From contig NZ_JAAVTX010000003.1 in NCBI RefSeq assembly GCF_012163145.1, positions 496,001 to 560,000 on the forward strand: 64,000 bases of DNA. The letters run 5' to 3'. The number at the start of each line of letters is the position of its first letter. Within the stretch, counting starts at the first letter, position 1. Below the pieces are notes generated by a model. It ran no database searches. It saw only the letters and a program-made list of their open reading frames with translations, and had not been told where the DNA came from. Origin of the DNA: Falsiroseomonas frigidaquae. Its GTDB lineage: Bacteria; Pseudomonadota; Alphaproteobacteria; Acetobacterales; Acetobacteraceae. Both the position numbers and the translations under genes were made by a program. Positions 60,239 to 64,000 of this stretch are shown here, one piece after another.

Positions 60239-61504
60239 ATGCCACCGGACCAGACCCTCGTCCTGCCCGAGACGCGGCCCGTGCCGCGCAGCGCGCCGAC
60301 GCCAGCCAGGAAGCTGCGGCTGCTGACCTTCAGCACGCTGTACCCGAATGCGGCGCAGCCCAACCACGGCGTCTTCGTCGAGAACCGCCTGCGCCACCTG
60401 GTGGCCAGCGGCGCGGCGGGCAGCACCGTGCTGGCGCCCGTGCCGTATTTCCCCTTCGCCGCTGCCGCACGGCTCGGCGGGGCGCGTATGCAGGGCTGGG
60501 CGCGCTATGCCGGCATCCCGGCGCGGGAGGAAAGGCACGGGCTGGCGGTGCATCATCCGCGCTTCGCCGCGCTGCCCGGCATCGGCATGCTGACCGGCCC
60601 GGCCACGCTGTATGCCAGCGCACGCCGCGCGCTAGCCCGGCTGCTGGCGGAGGGCCACCGCTTCGATGCCATCGATGCGCACTACGTCTATCCGGACGGC
60701 GTCGCCGCCGTGTGGCTCGGGCATGAATTCGGGCTGCCGGTGGTGATCACCGCGCGCGGCTCCGACATCTCCCAATTGCCGAACCATGCGGTGCCGCGAC
60801 GCCTGATCCAGCACGCCATCCGGCGCGCCGATGCGCTGATCTCCGTCAGCGTCGGGCTGAAGGACGGGCTGGTGGCGCTGGGTGCGCCGGCTGGCAAGGT
60901 GACGGTGCTGCGCAACGGCGTGGACCTGCAGGCCTTCCGGCCGACCGGGGACCGCCTGGAAACCCGCGCGGCGTTCGGCATCGGCTGCGGGCCGCTGCTG
61001 CTCTCGGTCGGGCACCTGATCCCGCGCAAGGGGCATGATCTGATCCTGCGCGCCCTGCCGCTGCTGCCGGGCCACGCCCTGATGATACTCGGTGAGGGGC
61101 CGGAACGCGCTGCGCTGCAGGCACTGGCCGAGAAGCTGGGCGTGGCGGACCGCGTGCATCTGCTGGGCGCACGGCCGCATGCGGAACTGCCGCGCTTCTA
61201 CAGCGCCGCCGATGCGCTGGTCCTGGCATCCTCCCGCGAAGGCTGGGCGAATGTGCTGCTGGAATCGATGGCCTGCGGCACGCCAGTGGTGGCCAGCCCC
61301 GCCTGGGGCAGCCGCGAGGCGGTCCGCAGCCCGGCCGCCGGCCTGGTGCTGGAGGAAACCACGCCGGAAGCGATCGCCGCCGGCCTGCGCCGCCTGCTGA
61401 CCGCGCGCCCGGACCGGGACGCGACACGCCGCTATGCCGAGGGCTTCGGCTGGGAGGATACGACGCAGGGCCAGCTTTCGGTGTTCCGCGAGGTGCTGGC
61501 ATGA
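60239..61504 (+). CDS. Glycosyltransferase family 4 protein
   Basis: This 421-aa GT4-type enzyme starts with a short Pro-rich lead. KLRLLTFSTLYPNAAQPNHGVFVENRL begins the acceptor domain, and GSDISQLP, VLRNGVDLQAFRPTGDR and EGWANVLLESMACGTPVV follow, the last carrying the EX7E-type motif. It transfers a sugar from a nucleotide donor to the growing polymer. The ATG at 60239 has AAGGAGG nine bases upstream. Its stop overlaps the next gene (ATGA). The exact sugar is unknown. Confidence 0.88.
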   Translation: MPPDQTLVLPETRPVPRSAPTPARKLRLLTFSTLYPNAAQPNHGVFVENRLRHLVASGAAGSTVLAPVPYFPFAAAARLGGARMQGWARYAGIPAREERHGLAVHHPRFAALPGIGMLTGPATLYASARRALARLLAEGHRFDAIDAHYVYPDGVAAVWLGHEFGLPVVITARGSDISQLPNHAVPRRLIQHAIRRADALISVSVGLKDGLVALGAPAGKVTVLRNGVDLQAFRPTGDRLETRAAFGIGCGPLLLSVGHLIPRKGHDLILRALPLLPGHALMILGEGPERAALQALAEKLGVADRVHLLGARPHAELPRFYSAADALVLASSREGWANVLLESMACGTPVVASPAWGSREAVRSPAAGLVLEETTPEAIAAGLRRLLTARPDRDATRRYAEGFGWEDTTQGQLSVFREVLA

Positions 61505-63582
61505 GGCTGACGCGGCGCGGACTGGCCGCCACGATGGGCGGGCTGGCGATATCCGGCTGCGCCAATCCGGCCGGCGCGCAAGGCGGCGTGGTCCAGGCCG
61601 CGCCGATGCCCTGCCTGGAGCGGGCTGGGGATGTGGTGGGCCTGGTGCTGGAGGGCAGCGGTGCCCCCGCCGGGCGCATCGTCACCTTCGGCCAGGTCTT
61701 CCGCCCCGGCGACCTGCCGCGCGATGCCGGGCTGGTGGCCCGGCTGGCAGATGGCCGCGCCCTGCCGCTGCAGGCCGACATCAAGGTGCGCCACGCCGAT
61801 GGCTCCGCCCGGATCGCGCTGCTGTCGCTGGCCGCACCCGCTCTGGCACGCGGCGCGCGGGCGGGGGTGATCCTGTCCCGTGGTGCCGCCGGCCCCGGCG
61901 CGGCTTTCGACACCGCGCCCGCGCTGGCGCGGCACAGCGCCATCCTGCATCTGGGCGACCAGCGGATCGACCTGCTGGGCGCCCTGCGCCAGGCGCGGCA
62001 GCCCGCCGGCCTTTGGCAATCCGGGCCGCTGGCGGTGCAGGCGCGGCTGATGCAGCCGGTCGAGATCGGCCGCGTCACCTCGCTGCGCGTGGTCGCCGAC
62101 GTGGCCCTGCTGGCGGATGGCGAGATGGCGGTGGAGCTGTGGCTGCGCAACGACGGCGCCATGCGTCCGGGCGGCGGCGCCGAGGCCTATACCGCGCGCC
62201 TGCTGCTGGATGGGCGGGAGGCGCTGGTGGCGGAAATTCCGCGCCACCACCACTACACCGGCTGGGGCCGCCTGCTCCACACCGGGCCGCCGCCGCCGCT
62301 GCCGCGGCACGATGCCGCCTACCTGGCGGATGCCGGCGCCGCGCCGCGCTACGACCTGTCCACCGGCGTCGCGGCTTCGCTGCTGGCCAGCATGGGCAAC
62401 CGGGTGCAGGAGCCCGCCTGGCAGCAGGCGCTCGGCCCGCGCCATGTCACGCAGCAGATGGGCCGCGCCGGCGGGCGGGCGGATATCGGGCCGATGACCA
62501 TGCCGCAGGCGGTCTGGCTGCAGACCGGCGATCCGCGCGCGGCCGCCTTCGCCATCGGCCAGGCGGAAGCCGCCGGCAGCATCCCCTGGCATTTCTGGGA
62601 CAGCGCGGCGGATCGCTGGATGGATACGCGGCGCTGGCCGCAGCTATGGACCGATGGCCGCGGCGGCGCGCCGCCGGGCGGGCTGGCGCAGCCGATCGCG
62701 GGCGATACCGGCTGGCAGCTCGCATCATCCCACCAGCCGGACCTGGCGACGCTGCCCTGGCTGCTGACCGGCCGCCGCGCCTTCCTCGACGAGATGCAGG
62801 CGCAGGCCTGCTGGTGCGTGCTCGGCCAATGGCCACGGCAGCGCGGCACGCCTGGCCGGCCCGGCGTGGCGGAGGGCGTGAACGTGGTTCGCGGCAACCA
62901 GGTGCGCGGCGCGGCCTGGTCGCTGCGCCAGCTCGACAACGCTGCCTGGGCGACCCCGGAGGAGGAGCCCAACGCGCCGTGGCTGCAGGAGGCGGCGGCG
63001 GCGAACTGGGCATGGCTGCGCCAGCAGACCCCGCGCTGGACGCGCAGCCAGGGCGAGGCGCATGGCTGGGTGCCCGGCGAATACGGCACCGCCGGCATGC
63101 TGCCGCCCTGGCAGCAGGACTACCTGGCTTCCTCCGTCGCCGCCGCGGCGCGGCGCGGCAATGCGGATGCGCGGGCGGTGCTGGGGTGGATGACGAACTT
63201 CCTCGCCGGGCGGTTCCTGATGGGATCGGCGGGATTCACGCCGCATGACGGCGTCGCCTATCTGCTGGCGATCCGCGCCGATGCCGATGCCGGCAACCCG
63301 ATCCGCGACTGGGGTGAGCTCGGTACGGCGATGCGCGCGCAGTCGATGACGAATGGCGATGGCTGGCGCAAGACCGAAGGCGCCTCCGCCCAGCTTGCCC
63401 TGCAGGCACTGGCGCAGGTGATGGACGTGACCGAGGCCGGGGCGGCGCGCGTCGCCTATGAATGGCTGCGGAAGGCGGATGCGCCCTTCACCAGCGTGGC
63501 GGATTACCGGCGCGACCCGATGCTGAACATCGTGCCGCGCGACATGCCGCTGGTTCCCGGCAGCGTGCCGCGCTGCCGGTAG
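61501..63582 (+). CDS. Exported RIFT-barrel-like protein of unknown function
   Basis: This 693-aa protein has a Tat-type leader with a lipobox-like end (LTRRGLAATMGGLAISGC). The N-terminal region resembles the RIFT-barrel proteins related to rhamnogalacturonan-lyase-like (PcRGLX/YetA) families, with GRIVTFGQVFRPGDLP and ADIKVRHADGSARIALLSL. The C-terminal two thirds are helical, with many Trp residues (SIPWHFWDSAADRWMDTRRW), and look like an alpha/alpha toroid. It could cut or remodel the exopolysaccharide. No catalytic motif is certain. It is coupled to the GT4 gene by an ATGA overlap. Confidence 0.65.
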   Translation: MRLTRRGLAATMGGLAISGCANPAGAQGGVVQAAPMPCLERAGDVVGLVLEGSGAPAGRIVTFGQVFRPGDLPRDAGLVARLADGRALPLQADIKVRHADGSARIALLSLAAPALARGARAGVILSRGAAGPGAAFDTAPALARHSAILHLGDQRIDLLGALRQARQPAGLWQSGPLAVQARLMQPVEIGRVTSLRVVADVALLADGEMAVELWLRNDGAMRPGGGAEAYTARLLLDGREALVAEIPRHHHYTGWGRLLHTGPPPPLPRHDAAYLADAGAAPRYDLSTGVAASLLASMGNRVQEPAWQQALGPRHVTQQMGRAGGRADIGPMTMPQAVWLQTGDPRAAAFAIGQAEAAGSIPWHFWDSAADRWMDTRRWPQLWTDGRGGAPPGGLAQPIAGDTGWQLASSHQPDLATLPWLLTGRRAFLDEMQAQACWCVLGQWPRQRGTPGRPGVAEGVNVVRGNQVRGAAWSLRQLDNAAWATPEEEPNAPWLQEAAAANWAWLRQQTPRWTRSQGEAHGWVPGEYGTAGMLPPWQQDYLASSVAAAARRGNADARAVLGWMTNFLAGRFLMGSAGFTPHDGVAYLLAIRADADAGNPIRDWGELGTAMRAQSMTNGDGWRKTEGASAQLALQALAQVMDVTEAGAARVAYEWLRKADAPFTSVADYRRDPMLNIVPRDMPLVPGSVPRCR

Positions 63583-63610
63583 CGCGGGGCGGGGCGGCTC
63601 AGCCCCGCGC
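63582..63610. terminator. Hairpin between convergent genes
   Basis: GCGCGGGGC (63582-63590) pairs perfectly with GCCCCGCGC (63602-63610) around an 11-base loop. The stem overlaps the last codons of the minus-strand gene. It would end transcription of the plus-strand exopolysaccharide arm. Confidence 0.5.
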
Positions 63611-64000
63611 CACGCCGCGCAGCGAACCCAGGCGCAGCAGCGCGGCACCGGCCACCTGGCCGACCGGCCGCGGCAGCGAGGCGACCGCATGCTTCACGCG
63701 CCGCAAGGCGCCGTGATGCGAGGCGGGCAGCAGCCGGTAGATGGCCCGCACCGCCGCATAATCCCGCCGCGCGAAGGCGGTATCCAGCGCCGCGGCGCGG
63801 CGTGCGGCGATGCTGGCGGTGATCTGCGCGGCAAGCGGGCGCAGCGTGGGCCGCGTGGCCAGCACATGTTCCAGCACCTGGGCATCGCCCAGGTTCATCT
63901 TCTGCACATCGCCTGAATAATTGTCGCCATGCTTGCGGATGCCGACCAGCGGCCGGCGCACCACGCCGAAGGGCGGATATTCGCCGAGCAGCAGGATGGT
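63599..64000 (-). CDS. C-terminal part of a glycosyltransferase family 2-like protein (runs off right edge)
   Basis: The last 133 codons of a gene that enters from the right edge are seen. It contains EYPPFGVVRRPLVGIRKHGDN followed by an all-helical Ala/Arg-rich end (LATRPTLRPLAAQ, AIYRLLPASHHGALRRVKHAVA). The phrase IRKHGDNYSGD followed by a helical tail resembles the end of GT2 glycosyltransferases from exopolysaccharide loci of this group. The catalytic domain would lie outside the window, so the call is tentative. It converges with the RIFT-barrel gene. Confidence 0.5.
   Translation of the reverse strand, partial: TILLLGEYPPFGVVRRPLVGIRKHGDNYSGDVQKMNLGDAQVLEHVLATRPTLRPLAAQITASIAARRAAALDTAFARRDYAAVRAIYRLLPASHHGALRRVKHAVASLPRPVGQVAGAALLRLGSLRGVARG

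Overview
The window is 64 kb of very GC-rich DNA packed with short-spaced or overlapping genes (ATGA and TGATG junctions). It comes from a Gram-negative bacterium: there are two-partner secretion proteins, outer-membrane export proteins, Tat-type signals and a complete exosortase A (XrtA/PEP-CTERM) exopolysaccharide locus. The gene mix (XrtA locus, alternative complex III with a caa3-type oxidase, Ku/LigD, DUF892 ferritin-like protein) and base composition suggest an alphaproteobacterium, most likely Acetobacteraceae (Roseomonas-like). The taxonomy is inference. I saw no rRNA, tRNA, CRISPR array, insertion sequence or phage gene.

Layout. 1-3533 (minus): a four-gene operon running off the left edge, with a probable cytochrome P450, a DyP-type peroxidase and two proteins of unknown function. 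3742-7386: a Tat-exported clan GH-A glycosidase-like protein, a VOC protein, an alpha/beta hydrolase and an isopropylmalate/tartrate dehydrogenase-family enzyme. 7460-18151 (minus): a two-partner secretion operon (TpsB transporter, 2016-aa TpsA exoprotein) that ends in a CHAT-protease/TPR lipoprotein. 18334-29988: a DUF1622 protein, then alternative complex III (actBCDEF), a lone cytochrome c, and a caa3-type oxidase (fused CoxI-III, CoxII-cytochrome c, and a small membrane protein) with actA upstream of it. 29985-35309: non-homologous end joining (LigD, Ku), DUF892, a stress-type SDR and a small hydrophilic protein. The DUF892-Ku-LigD-ActA-oxidase genes form one unbroken minus-strand series. 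35373-40828: an extensin-like protein, a GntR/HutC regulator with an isopenicillin-N-synthase-like oxygenase, and a divergent amino-acid-type ABC importer. 40916-64000: the XrtA/PEP-CTERM locus.

The XrtA locus has two divergent arms around an AT-rich 327-bp intergenic region. The minus arm carries polysaccharide export, chain length control, an autokinase-like ATPase, an outer-membrane barrel, an ExeA-like ATPase, a polysaccharide deacetylase, a FemAB-like protein, a glycosyltransferase and exosortase, with a PEP-CTERM substrate at its end. The plus arm carries the initiating sugar transferase, the PrsK/PrsR two-component pair, PrsT, a glycosyltransferase and a large exported RIFT-barrel-like protein. 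PrsR is a sigma-54 activator (GAFTGA motif), and a textbook sigma-54 promoter lies just upstream of the PEP-CTERM gene, so the window appears to hold both the regulator and one of its targets.

The least expected features are the CHAT lipoprotein tied to a TpsA/TpsB pair, a 55-codon frame of 8-residue repeats squeezed between the sugar transferase and prsK, three 30-bp repeats carrying in-register stop codons after prsT, and the physical stitching of DNA-repair genes to the respiratory operon.
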